The notes under the pieces were generated by a model, which made no database searches, was not told the origin of the DNA, and saw only the letters and a program-made list of their open reading frames with translations. From assembly GCA_910587545.1 (NCBI GenBank), contig CAJUMI010000005.1, positions 1 to 43,857 of the forward strand: DNA of 43,857 nt. The letters run 5' to 3'. Every line of letters begins with the position of its first letter. Position 1 is the stretch's first letter. Below are positions 17,959 through 25,994 of this stretch, in pieces. Made by a program: the position numbers and the translations under genes. The DNA comes from an uncultured Muribaculaceae bacterium. Lineage in GTDB: Bacteria > Bacteroidota > Bacteroidia > Bacteroidales > Muribaculaceae.

Positions 17959-19172
17959 GCGTTTTTAGAGGTTACATTCGAGCGGCGCATGCGGCGGTTG
18001 ATGTTGGCCTGGACCACACACCAGTCTATCAGTGGAGCGAAGCAGTTCATAAGGAGCACTGCGAGCATCGCGCCTTCGGGGTAGCCGTTGTTGTATGTTC
18101 TGATAAGCACTGCGATCACACCGATCAGTGCACCGTAGATATACTTGCCGGTGCGAGTTCGGGCTGCGGTCACGGGGTCTGTGGCCATGAAGACTGCGGC
18201 AAATGCGAAGCCTCCGAAAAGAATCTGGTCGAGAGGCGTGAGATATGACGCGGGGTAGGTCGGGGTGGCGCATAGGTTAGCGATCCATCCCATGAGCAGG
18301 CCTCCGGCGAAAACCGAGAACATCACTCTCCAGTCGGCGATGCGACTCAGAAGCAGAATTGCGGCTCCTAAGAGAATGCAGATCATGGATGTCTCGCCGA
18401 ATGATCCGGGGATCAGACCGCCGAAGGCATCCCAGGTGGTGATCACATTGCCGTCGATGCCGGTCAGAGTCAACTGGTCGCTTGTCTGAGTGGCGATTTG
18501 GCCGAGCGGTGTGGCGCAGGTGAAACCGTCGGCTACAGGCTGTCCGTAGCCGAGAGCCTTGCCGGTGGCGACGAACACTTTGTCGCCCGACATCTGGGCG
18601 GGGTAGGCGAAGAAAAGGAACGCGCGCGTCACCAAAGCAACGTTGAGCACGTTATAGCCGGTGCCTCCGAACACTTCCTTGACAAAGATCACCGAGAACG
18701 CCGTGGCGACGGCGATCATCCATAGCGGAGTCTCGATCGGCAGTATCATCGGTATAAGAATGCCTGTGACAAGGAAGCCTTCCTGGATCTCTTCCTTGCG
18801 CCACTGGGCGACAATAAACTCGATGCCGAGGCCTACGATATAGGCTACTACAACTCTCGGCAGAACGGCCAGAAAGCCGTAGAGCATCATCTGCCAGAAT
18901 GGGAATTCATCGAGTCCGAGAGCCAGCTGATGCTGATAGCCGGTGTTGTACATGCCGAAAAAGAAGCACGGCATCAGTGCGGCTACGACAATGATCATCG
19001 TGCGTTTCGAGTCGATCGAGTCGTGGATATGAGTGCCGCGAGAACCGGATGTTGTCGACGGTGTGAACAGAAAAGTGTCGAAACCGTCGAACACCGAGTG
19101 GAATGCATGGAGCTTTCCGCCCTCTTCGAAGTTGGGCCGGATCCGGTCAAGATATTTTTTCAGAAAATTCAT
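17955..19172 (-). CDS. nqrB: Na+-translocating NADH:quinone reductase subunit B
   Basis: A 405-residue membrane subunit with about ten helices; it forms part of the sodium path and binds covalent FMN and riboflavin in studied homologues. I place the start at 19172 (MNFLKKYLDRIRPNFEEGG), which matches family N-termini and lies 25 nt after the nqrA stop. The open frame continues upstream to 19319, but that part overlaps the end of nqrA and has no family character. The segment IPGSFGETS probably contains the flavin-linked Thr. The end overlaps nqrC by 4 nt. Confidence 0.94.
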   Translation of the reverse strand: MNFLKKYLDRIRPNFEEGGKLHAFHSVFDGFDTFLFTPSTTSGSRGTHIHDSIDSKRTMIIVVAALMPCFFFGMYNTGYQHQLALGLDEFPFWQMMLYGFLAVLPRVVVAYIVGLGIEFIVAQWRKEEIQEGFLVTGILIPMILPIETPLWMIAVATAFSVIFVKEVFGGTGYNVLNVALVTRAFLFFAYPAQMSGDKVFVATGKALGYGQPVADGFTCATPLGQIATQTSDQLTLTGIDGNVITTWDAFGGLIPGSFGETSMICILLGAAILLLSRIADWRVMFSVFAGGLLMGWIANLCATPTYPASYLTPLDQILFGGFAFAAVFMATDPVTAARTRTGKYIYGALIGVIAVLIRTYNNGYPEGAMLAVLLMNCFAPLIDWCVVQANINRRMRRSNVTSKNA

Positions 19173-19197
19173 CTTAAAGGATATTTCTTGTTGATTA

Positions 19198-20535
19198 TTA
19201 TTCGAGAGCTTCACGCATATAGTCGAGACCTTCTCTGACGATCTGCTGCAGCGGCAGCTTTGAGGTGTCGGCATATTCGGCAGCGCCGAAATCTTCGGGA
19301 GCCACTTCATAGATGCCAAGTTTCTCCATTGAGTCGATGTTGCGGCCGATTATGGCTTTGAGAAGGTATTCGGGCAGGATGTCCATCGGCATAACGCGGT
19401 CATACTCGCCGCTCATGATCATGGCGCGGCGACCGCCGTTGAGGCGCGCGTCGGGCGTGAACTCACGTTTGAGGAAATGTCCTGGGAAAGTCGGGCTCAT
19501 GCTGGCCTTGGCGGGAGATAGAGAGGCCCAGCCCATGAACTCCGCTCTGTCGTCGCCTTCGGCTATGACTGTGATCTGGCGGTAGGGGTAATGGATGAAT
19601 GTGTCTTTCGTCGTGACAACGCCGGTCAGAACGTTGCCCGAGATGATGCGGATGTGATGGTCGGTTTTCCTGAGCGATGCGACCGAAAGCAGGGCTGAGA
19701 CTCCGGCGCCTTCGCAAGTCCTGACGACACACGGCTTCTCGACTTCCGGCCCGGTGACGGCAACCAGAGTGGTGAAGTCGCGTTTGCCTGTCAGGGCCAG
19801 GCTGCCGATGCGCATAAGAGTCACAATGTCGAGCGTCCAGATGACCTCACCCTTGTTGACGGGTGCGATGTTGGCGGCCTGCACTCCGGTGTTGCCTGCG
19901 GGGTGGGGACCGCTGACTGTGACGGTCTCGGCGCCCGCGATGGCGGCTATGGCCGAACCCGGTCTTACGGAAATGTAGATCTTTCCTTTGCAGATTTTTC
20001 CGAGCAGCTTCACTCCGGCGGCGAGTGCATCAGCTTTGCCCTCGACCGACAGCTCGGGCGAGACGGCGAGGGGTGCCGAGTCGATTGCGGTTACGAAGAT
20101 GTCGCGTGGCGCTACTGCGGGATCAGGCACAATGTCGTAGGGGCGCTGACGTATTTCGGCAAGCAGTCCCGACTCGGCCAGAAGACGCGATGCGTCGTCG
20201 GCGCCGGGATGGGAGCTGATGTCAAACTGTCGTGTCGACACCGTGTCGGTCTTTTCGATCTCAATGCGTATCACTTTGCGGCGCTCGCCTCTGACCACTG
20301 CTTTGACAATGCCGCTTACCGGTGATACCAGCTTCACGTCTTCATGATTCTTATCGTGCATCAGTGGTGCGCCGGCCATGACTGTGTCGCCTTCCTTTAT
20401 GTCGACTTTGGGCTTGAACCCCGGAAAGTCGTCGGGAGTGATGGCGTAGACCTTTGCATCGGCTTCGTGAACAGTCATGTCTGTCACGGCTCCTGCAATC
20501 TTGAGGTCAAGGCCTTTTTTTAGTTTTATTTCCAT
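19198..20535 (-). CDS. nqrA: Na+-translocating NADH:quinone reductase subunit A
   Basis: A 445-residue soluble cytoplasmic-side subunit associated with quinone binding, and the first gene of nqrABCDEF. It begins MEIKLKKGLDLKIAGAV, then carries lipoyl-like and barrel-sandwich features (KEGDTVMAGAPLMHDK, VSPVSGIVKAVVRGERRK) as in other NqrA proteins. The later segments FLKREFTPDARLNGGRRAMI and MPMDILPEYLLKAIIGRNID are typical. The operon runs tightly to nqrF. A -7 element lies 62 nt upstream of the ATG. Confidence 0.95.
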   Translation of the reverse strand: MEIKLKKGLDLKIAGAVTDMTVHEADAKVYAITPDDFPGFKPKVDIKEGDTVMAGAPLMHDKNHEDVKLVSPVSGIVKAVVRGERRKVIRIEIEKTDTVSTRQFDISSHPGADDASRLLAESGLLAEIRQRPYDIVPDPAVAPRDIFVTAIDSAPLAVSPELSVEGKADALAAGVKLLGKICKGKIYISVRPGSAIAAIAGAETVTVSGPHPAGNTGVQAANIAPVNKGEVIWTLDIVTLMRIGSLALTGKRDFTTLVAVTGPEVEKPCVVRTCEGAGVSALLSVASLRKTDHHIRIISGNVLTGVVTTKDTFIHYPYRQITVIAEGDDRAEFMGWASLSPAKASMSPTFPGHFLKREFTPDARLNGGRRAMIMSGEYDRVMPMDILPEYLLKAIIGRNIDSMEKLGIYEVAPEDFGAAEYADTSKLPLQQIVREGLDYMREALE

Positions 20536-20597
20536 ACGGACGGTCCGTTAATAAATTGAATTTTGTATGATTTCAGTATCGGATTGGAATTCCACTG

Positions 20598-20605
20598 CAA
20601 AGTTA
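20598..20605 (-). promoter_or_regulatory. Putative -7 element of nqrABCDEF
   Basis: Minus strand TAACTTTG, an exact TAnnTTTG match, 62 nt upstream of the nqrA ATG. No good -33 is visible at the right spacing. Confidence 0.5.
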
Positions 20606-20803
20606 AGACTTTCCTGCCAATAAAAATTACAGAAGAATAAATTATTGTGAATATACGTCCGGAAAGCATGGGAAATTTATAGGGGATTTACAATCAATAT
20701 TCGTACAACCTCTTATCTTTAGCCGATACCGTAAATACAAAATGTTTTGTAAACATTATCATACTTTGCCGAGTTATTTAAATAAACTTAATTCATTACA
20801 GTT

Positions 20804-22132
20804 ATGCTACCTCGATCATTTGTGAAAATATTGGCTGCTGCGGTCGTTTATGCCGTGGCTTTCACGCTCCATGCAACTGCCCGCCAGAGTCTTGCCGACG
20901 ACCATGTCGACTCTCTGATGCTCTCCCATAAGATTGTCAGTCTTGACGGCCCGGACGCATATTCCGACAGTTACGTGGATTCAGTCAAGGGATTGATCGA
21001 AAACTTTTATTACGATCAGTTCCGTCATTTCCAGGATCCCGACGCTCCGTATTTTCTGTTTCTGAGCAAGGACGCGCAACTGGCCATGGGCATCGGCGGA
21101 TGTGTCAGAATGCGCGGATATTTCGACTGGGGCGGAGCGATACCCGCAGGTGGTTTCGCCCCGTATCTGATACCGATGCACTCTGATCCGACGCACATTA
21201 AGCATTTCGACACGACTCCGGCCGGCACATGTCTTTTCTTCCGCGTCATCGGGCGCAATAAAATGCTCGGCAACTACCAGCTATATATTGAGGCTAATTT
21301 CAACGGCTATCAGTCGCGCGATTTCCGGCTGAAAAAAGCCTATGCTGTGATCAATGATTTTACGATAGGCTATGCCAACTCGACGTTCAGCGATCCGGCG
21401 GCCACACCGCCGACCGTCGACGCCCAGGGTCCCAACAACAAGATCGCTCCTACGGCTGTGCTTGTCAGATGGATGCCGGTCGTCAGAGACCGCTGGGTGT
21501 TTGCCCTTTCAGCCGAAACACCCTCACCGCAGATCGACGCCGACAATGAATTATCGGCCAAATGCGACAACTGGCTGCCAGACTGGGCGGCATTTGCCCA
21601 GTTCCAGTGGGCCCAGGGCCAGCATGTAAGGCTTTCGGGGGTCGTCCGCACTTTGTCATACCGCAATCTTATGACGGAGCGTAACCACAACATGGCGGGC
21701 TGGGGAGTTCAGATCAGTTCTGTGGCTCATCCGCTGCCGTGCCTGACAACATATATAAACGCTTCTTACGGCCGCGGCTACCAGAGTCTTGGCGGCGATC
21801 TGCTGATCGGCAACTATGATCTCGTCGCCGATCAGGCTGAGCCCGGGCGCCTGTATGCGCCGCGGTCATACGGCTGGAACATTGGTCTGCAATATAATTT
21901 TACTCATGGTGTCTTTGCCTCGGTGACAGCCAGTCAGACACGCTATTGCCCGAAAGGGGCTGTCCCGTCTGATGTATACCGCCGCGGTCAGTTCTATGCT
22001 GTCAATTTATTTTGGAACATGACACCGAGAATGCAGATCGGAGCGGAGTTCGATCTCGGGTGTCGGCAGAATTTCAGCGGCGAAAGCCGGTGGGCGCGAC
22101 GTTTGGGGGCGATGGTGCAATTTTCATTCTGA
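20804..22132 (+). CDS. DcaP-like outer-membrane porin
   Basis: A 442-residue outer-membrane beta-barrel protein. The N-terminus is a signal peptide (ILAAAVVYAVAFTLHATA). The pattern resembles the DcaP trimeric porin family: a helical lead with YVDSVKGLIENFYYDQF, then VRMRGYFDW, LYIEANFNGY, FRLKKAYAVINDFTIGYANS and FSDPAATPPTVDAQGPNN. The C-terminus ends in aromatic FSF, as barrels recognised by BAM do. Substrate is unknown; studied DcaP proteins take small anionic molecules. It stands alone between nqrA (divergent) and the HdeD-like gene. Family placement is from pattern reading, so it is moderately sure. Confidence 0.7.
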   Translation: MLPRSFVKILAAAVVYAVAFTLHATARQSLADDHVDSLMLSHKIVSLDGPDAYSDSYVDSVKGLIENFYYDQFRHFQDPDAPYFLFLSKDAQLAMGIGGCVRMRGYFDWGGAIPAGGFAPYLIPMHSDPTHIKHFDTTPAGTCLFFRVIGRNKMLGNYQLYIEANFNGYQSRDFRLKKAYAVINDFTIGYANSTFSDPAATPPTVDAQGPNNKIAPTAVLVRWMPVVRDRWVFALSAETPSPQIDADNELSAKCDNWLPDWAAFAQFQWAQGQHVRLSGVVRTLSYRNLMTERNHNMAGWGVQISSVAHPLPCLTTYINASYGRGYQSLGGDLLIGNYDLVADQAEPGRLYAPRSYGWNIGLQYNFTHGVFASVTASQTRYCPKGAVPSDVYRRGQFYAVNLFWNMTPRMQIGAEFDLGCRQNFSGESRWARRLGAMVQFSF

Positions 22133-22240
22133 GCGAAAAAATAATGCTAACGCTTATCAACCAATGGACTCCTCAGATTGTTTTCTTATAAAAGAATATG
22201 AAAATAAATACAATATAATTTTAACTAATTTATTTATGTT

Positions 22241-22795
22241 ATGAAATCTGTAGATTTAAGAAGAGTGGGTCAGACACGATGGTGGTGGCTCATACTTGCC
22301 GTTGGCATCCTGTTGGTTATCGGCGGTTTCGCATATTGGTTCTGGCCGGCGGCAGGCTATGCTGTGGCTTCGCAGATATTCGGATGGCTTCTCGTCATGG
22401 CAGGCATCGTACAGCTTTGTGTAGCGGCAGGGCCTAACTCACCCAGAGGCTGGGGCTGGTGGATCGCCGGTGGCATCATCGACATGTTTGTCGGCTTCAT
22501 GCTCGTCCGTAGCGTCATATTGTCGGAAGCGGTATTCCCTTATTTCCTCGCGTTTGTGTTCCTGTACTGGGGCATAGAGGCTTTTGCCGGTGCGTCGCGA
22601 CGCCGCAACCGTTACTGGTGGCTCAATATCATCAACGGCATTCTGCTTGTGGTGATCGGTTTCTTCTTCCTTGAAGCCGGCTGGACAAGCGATATGTATA
22701 TGGTATCGTTCCTTGCATCGATAGCATTCATCTACTGGGGTTTCACAGTAGCGATTGCTGCTTATGATTTCAAACCCGAGCGTTCGGATCACTGA
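22241..22795 (+). CDS. HdeD/DUF308 family membrane protein
   Basis: A 184-residue inner-membrane protein with six hydrophobic helices arranged as three similar pairs, starting after RTRWWW-like aromatic residues (QTRWWWLILAVGILLVIGG). This plan, with recurring GIxxxxxG segments, fits DUF308, whose member HdeD is linked to acid resistance in E. coli; the role here is unknown. The short polar linker ASRRRNRYWW separates the second and third pairs. A strong terminator follows immediately, so it is probably transcribed alone or with the upstream porin. Confidence 0.85.
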   Translation: MKSVDLRRVGQTRWWWLILAVGILLVIGGFAYWFWPAAGYAVASQIFGWLLVMAGIVQLCVAAGPNSPRGWGWWIAGGIIDMFVGFMLVRSVILSEAVFPYFLAFVFLYWGIEAFAGASRRRNRYWWLNIINGILLVVIGFFFLEAGWTSDMYMVSFLASIAFIYWGFTVAIAAYDFKPERSDH

Positions 22796-22812
22796 GCCTG
22801 AACGGTTGATAT

Positions 22813-22865
22813 AAAAAGCCTGCCGGTGAGCCGACCTTCAGCGGTCAGTTGTCCGGCAGGTTTTT
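22813..22865 (+). terminator. Terminator after the HdeD-like gene
   Basis: Stem CCTGCCGG (22819-22826) with CCGGCAGG (22853-22860), followed by TTTTT at 22861-22865 and preceded by AAAAA at 22813-22817. It could therefore act in both directions. Confidence 0.85.
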
Positions 22866-22916
22866 GAATTTTTTCCTCTGATCATTTTGAATTTTGACGC
22901 TATATCTGCGCGTAAG

Positions 22917-22947
22917 TTGGACATAAACGATTTATTGATTATCTTTG
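22917..22947 (+). promoter_or_regulatory. Promoter of the Trp/Gly-rich protein gene
   Basis: TTGG at 22917-22920, a 19-nt spacer and TATCTTTG at 22940-22947. It predicts a transcript with a leader of about 80 nt before the ATG at 23035. Confidence 0.7.
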
Positions 22948-23034
22948 TTGTTGAATAATAGGTCTGCCGGTTAAACTATAATGACCGTCTGTAGTCTAAC
23001 TATTATATTCAACAGATTGTAACAACAGAATTTA

Positions 23035-24204
23035 ATGACTCATAAATATTTCTCTCTGATGACAAAGTTATCCAATATCTCGGGCCGTTTCTTTGCCATG
23101 GCAATATTGGCCTCGGTCGCATCCGCAGCGTTCGCCCAGGACTATTATTATGACGATGATATCTACTATGACGCGTCAAAGGCCAAAAAGGAGCAGAAGA
23201 AACAGATTAAGAAACAGGCTTCCGACAATACACGGAGTTCTTACATTGTGACAGGCAACGCGGCTGTTGCCGATTATGCTCCCGCCGACTCATACAGTGT
23301 GCCGGCCTCGTCGCTCAACGTTGATGTCGACACATATAACCGTCGCGGGCAGTTTCTCGTGCAGGATAGCGTAGTCGCTTCCGACGATAATGTCGGCGGT
23401 GATTTTGCCTACACTCAGCGCATCGAGCGTTTCCATAACCCCGATGTCGTGTCGGGCAGCGGCGACGAGGAACTGAAAGAGGTCTACTCTTATGCGATGC
23501 AGCAGCCTCAGAATATCAACGTTTATGTAATTGACACTGATCCGTGGGGCATCTACGGTCCGTCATGGTCGTGGCGTTTCGGCAGTCCGTGGTATTGGAA
23601 TTCCTGGTATCCATCTTATGGCTGGGGTTGGAATTCATGGGCATGGGATCCTTATTGGTCATGGGGCTGGGGTCCGTCATGGTCATGGGGTCCGTCATGG
23701 GGCTGGGGTCACGGCTGGGGACCTGCCTGGGGTCCGTCGTGGGGACCGTCGCACGCATGGCGTCCGACCACACCCTCCGGCTCATCGCGTCCTCACAATT
23801 ATGTAGGGTCGGGTTCTATGGCCACTCACCGTCCCGGCTCAGGCTATACTCCGTCGGCGACCAACCGTCCCGGCAACATGGGACGCGGACGATATGGCTC
23901 GGGCTCATCAGTGACAGCCCCGTCCGGCCGCCCCGGCAACTATCGCCCTGCAGGCACCGGTTCGGGCAACAACTCCGGAGTCAACTCCTCCCGCCCCGGC
24001 AACTCGGGCCGCGGCCGCTCGACGATGAACAACAGCAACAACTATAATACCAACAACCGCAATTCATACAACACTAACAGCAATTCCAACTATCGTACGC
24101 CGTCGTCAAGCGGTTCGTTCCGTCCGAGCGGCGGTGGCTCGAGAGGCTATTCCGGCTCCCATGGCACATCGACCGGCGGCGGTGGCGGCAGAGGACGTCG
24201 CTGA
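23035..24204 (+). CDS. Secreted Trp/Gly/Ser-rich low-complexity protein
   Basis: A 389-residue protein that I do not recognise as a named family. A signal peptide ends near residue 35 (AMAILASVASAAFAQ); the Met at 23059 is a possible alternative start. A Tyr/Asp-rich stretch (DYYYDDDIYYD) and a Lys-rich stretch follow. Residues 169-242 hold 21 Trp in 74 residues, built from units such as GPSWSWG and WGWG. The C-terminal 140 residues are rich in Gly, Ser, Pro, Asn and Arg and end in GGGGGRGRR. It has its own promoter and is followed within 20-50 nt by the FadL-like gene, so the two are probably co-transcribed. A cell-surface or periplasmic structural role is plausible. Confidence 0.75.
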   Translation: MTHKYFSLMTKLSNISGRFFAMAILASVASAAFAQDYYYDDDIYYDASKAKKEQKKQIKKQASDNTRSSYIVTGNAAVADYAPADSYSVPASSLNVDVDTYNRRGQFLVQDSVVASDDNVGGDFAYTQRIERFHNPDVVSGSGDEELKEVYSYAMQQPQNINVYVIDTDPWGIYGPSWSWRFGSPWYWNSWYPSYGWGWNSWAWDPYWSWGWGPSWSWGPSWGWGHGWGPAWGPSWGPSHAWRPTTPSGSSRPHNYVGSGSMATHRPGSGYTPSATNRPGNMGRGRYGSGSSVTAPSGRPGNYRPAGTGSGNNSGVNSSRPGNSGRGRSTMNNSNNYNTNNRNSYNTNSNSNYRTPSSSGSFRPSGGGSRGYSGSHGTSTGGGGGRGRR

Positions 24205-24251
24205 AAGCATAGAACATTCACGTTTTGACTAATCTAAAACGCAATTATCAG

Positions 24252-25916
24252 ATGATGAGAAAGATAATTATTTCGGCTATTATATTTGCCGCTCCCGCGC
24301 TTGCTTTTGCCCAGAGCACGGTTGACGCATACAGCCTTTCGCAGACCGAACTCAAGGGCTCTGCCCGGTTCATGTCTATGGGAGGAGCATTTACGGCTCT
24401 CGGTGGCGATATCTCGACTCTAGGTCAAAATCCCGCCGGTGTGGCAGTGTACCGCGGAAGTGAGATCGGAGCCACTCTTGACCTCAATTTCCGGTCGTAT
24501 AACACTCAGACGCCTTACGGCTCGTCGAAGGACAATCAGACCAAGGTGTTCTGCAATAACTTCGGATATGTCGGCACCGCCTGGATCGGCTCGGGACTGC
24601 GTTCTATCTCATGGGGAGCGACTTATGGCCGCGTGGCGTCATTCGACCGCGTGACTCACGGATATAACAACCCGACATCGACTTCGCTAACCAACTATAT
24701 CGCAGGCTTAAGCGGCGGACAGAAACCCGGAGATCTCGTCTTCGAGTATAATGACAGGGGAGACATTACATACAATCCCTATCTCGACTCTGATTGCGAT
24801 TGGCTGAGTATACTTGCATATAACAGCGATATGATCAACGACCGTCCAGGTTCGCCCAACCAATACATGGGTTTGTATCAGAACGGTACGGTCGGGGATG
24901 CGTTATACAATGTCCGCGAACGCGGATATGTCGACCAATATAACTTCGACCTCGGCGGCAACGTCAGTGATGTCGTTTACTGGGGCATAGGCATAGGCGT
25001 GACCGATATCAGCTACACCCGTGATTCATACTATAGCGAAAGCATGGAGAACGCTCGGGTGGTCGCTCCCGGCGGTTCGTCCGTGACGACAGGCGATGCA
25101 GGCTTTGACCTCTACAATACCAAGCATATCACCGGCAACGGCTGGAACTTCAAGGCAGGCGTCATCGTCAAGCCTATTCCATCGCTGAGACTCGGTTTTG
25201 CCGTACATACGCCGACATATTATAATCTGTCGCACGGTTATGACGCCGAGGTGGATTTCAGCTATTACGACCCTTCGTCGCCCGAAAATCCGGCCAACGG
25301 CGGATCATTTGACAAAACCAAGCCTGCCAATCCCATGGTCGGCAACGAATACACCGAGTGGGCATCGTTTGACTCGCGCTTGCGCACACCGTGGCGCATC
25401 ATGGCCGGCGCGGCTGTAGTCATCGGCAACCAGGCCATCGTCAGTGTCGACTATGAGCATCAGGCCTACAACGCCATGCATGTCAAATATCAGTATGGCT
25501 ACGGCTACAATGACTTTGCTCCTGACGACAACGTCAACAATAACATCAAGGATGTCTTCAAGGGCTCTGATATCGTGCGTCTCGGTCTTGAATATCGTGT
25601 CACTCCTCAGCTGAGTCTCCGTGCGGGCTACAACGCTCAGACGTGCAATGTCAAGCAGGCTGCGGTCGACGGTAACGTCGAAGTGCTCACCTCGGGCACC
25701 GACCCCAGTTTCTCGCTCGACAGCAAACTGACGCAGTACATCTCATGCGGTGTCGGCTACAAATATAAAGGCTGGTATTTTGACGCAGCTTATGTACATA
25801 AAAATAAAGAAAGCAAGTTCCGGGCCTACACCAACTGGGACGGCAATATCGCTCCCTCGGCCGATGTGAAAGAAAACTATAATTCAGTAGTACTCTCTGT
25901 CGGCTACAAATTCTAA
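24252..25916 (+). CDS. FadL/OmpP1/TodX-like outer-membrane transport protein
   Basis: A 554-residue outer-membrane beta-barrel of the FadL type, whose members move hydrophobic molecules across the outer membrane. The start at 24252 (MMRKIIISAIIFAAPALAFAQ) gives a good signal peptide; the frame is open from 24225. The N-terminal hatch region shows SQTELKGSARFMSMGGAFTA then GGDISTLGQNPAGVAVY, the classic family opening (SARAxxMGGAxxA...NPAG). The C-terminus LSVGYKF ends in Phe as BAM substrates do. The substrate is unknown. A strong terminator follows. Confidence 0.88.
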   Translation: MMRKIIISAIIFAAPALAFAQSTVDAYSLSQTELKGSARFMSMGGAFTALGGDISTLGQNPAGVAVYRGSEIGATLDLNFRSYNTQTPYGSSKDNQTKVFCNNFGYVGTAWIGSGLRSISWGATYGRVASFDRVTHGYNNPTSTSLTNYIAGLSGGQKPGDLVFEYNDRGDITYNPYLDSDCDWLSILAYNSDMINDRPGSPNQYMGLYQNGTVGDALYNVRERGYVDQYNFDLGGNVSDVVYWGIGIGVTDISYTRDSYYSESMENARVVAPGGSSVTTGDAGFDLYNTKHITGNGWNFKAGVIVKPIPSLRLGFAVHTPTYYNLSHGYDAEVDFSYYDPSSPENPANGGSFDKTKPANPMVGNEYTEWASFDSRLRTPWRIMAGAAVVIGNQAIVSVDYEHQAYNAMHVKYQYGYGYNDFAPDDNVNNNIKDVFKGSDIVRLGLEYRVTPQLSLRAGYNAQTCNVKQAAVDGNVEVLTSGTDPSFSLDSKLTQYISCGVGYKYKGWYFDAAYVHKNKESKFRAYTNWDGNIAPSADVKENYNSVVLSVGYKF

Positions 25917-25940
25917 TTCCGATATTTTTACTAACTTTAT

Positions 25941-25978
25941 AGCCTGAAAAGCCCTGCGGTTTTTCAGGCTCTTTTTTT
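25941..25978 (+). terminator. Terminator after the FadL-like gene
   Basis: Stem AGCCTGAAAA (25941-25950) with TTTTCAGGCT (25961-25970), then C and seven T (25972-25978). It ends only 17 nt before the start of the helicase gene. Confidence 0.9.
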
Positions 25979-25994
25979 GACGTATCTTTATTAT

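Noticed and set aside
19173..19319. A 49-residue N-terminal extension of NqrB
   Set aside because: It overlaps the end of nqrA in another frame; the NqrB family start MNFLKKYL fits at 19172.
23531..24047. Two plus-strand and one minus-strand open frames over the Trp-rich region
   Set aside because: They arise because TGG/GGC-rich repeats leave all frames open; only the annotated frame has a signal peptide and promoter.
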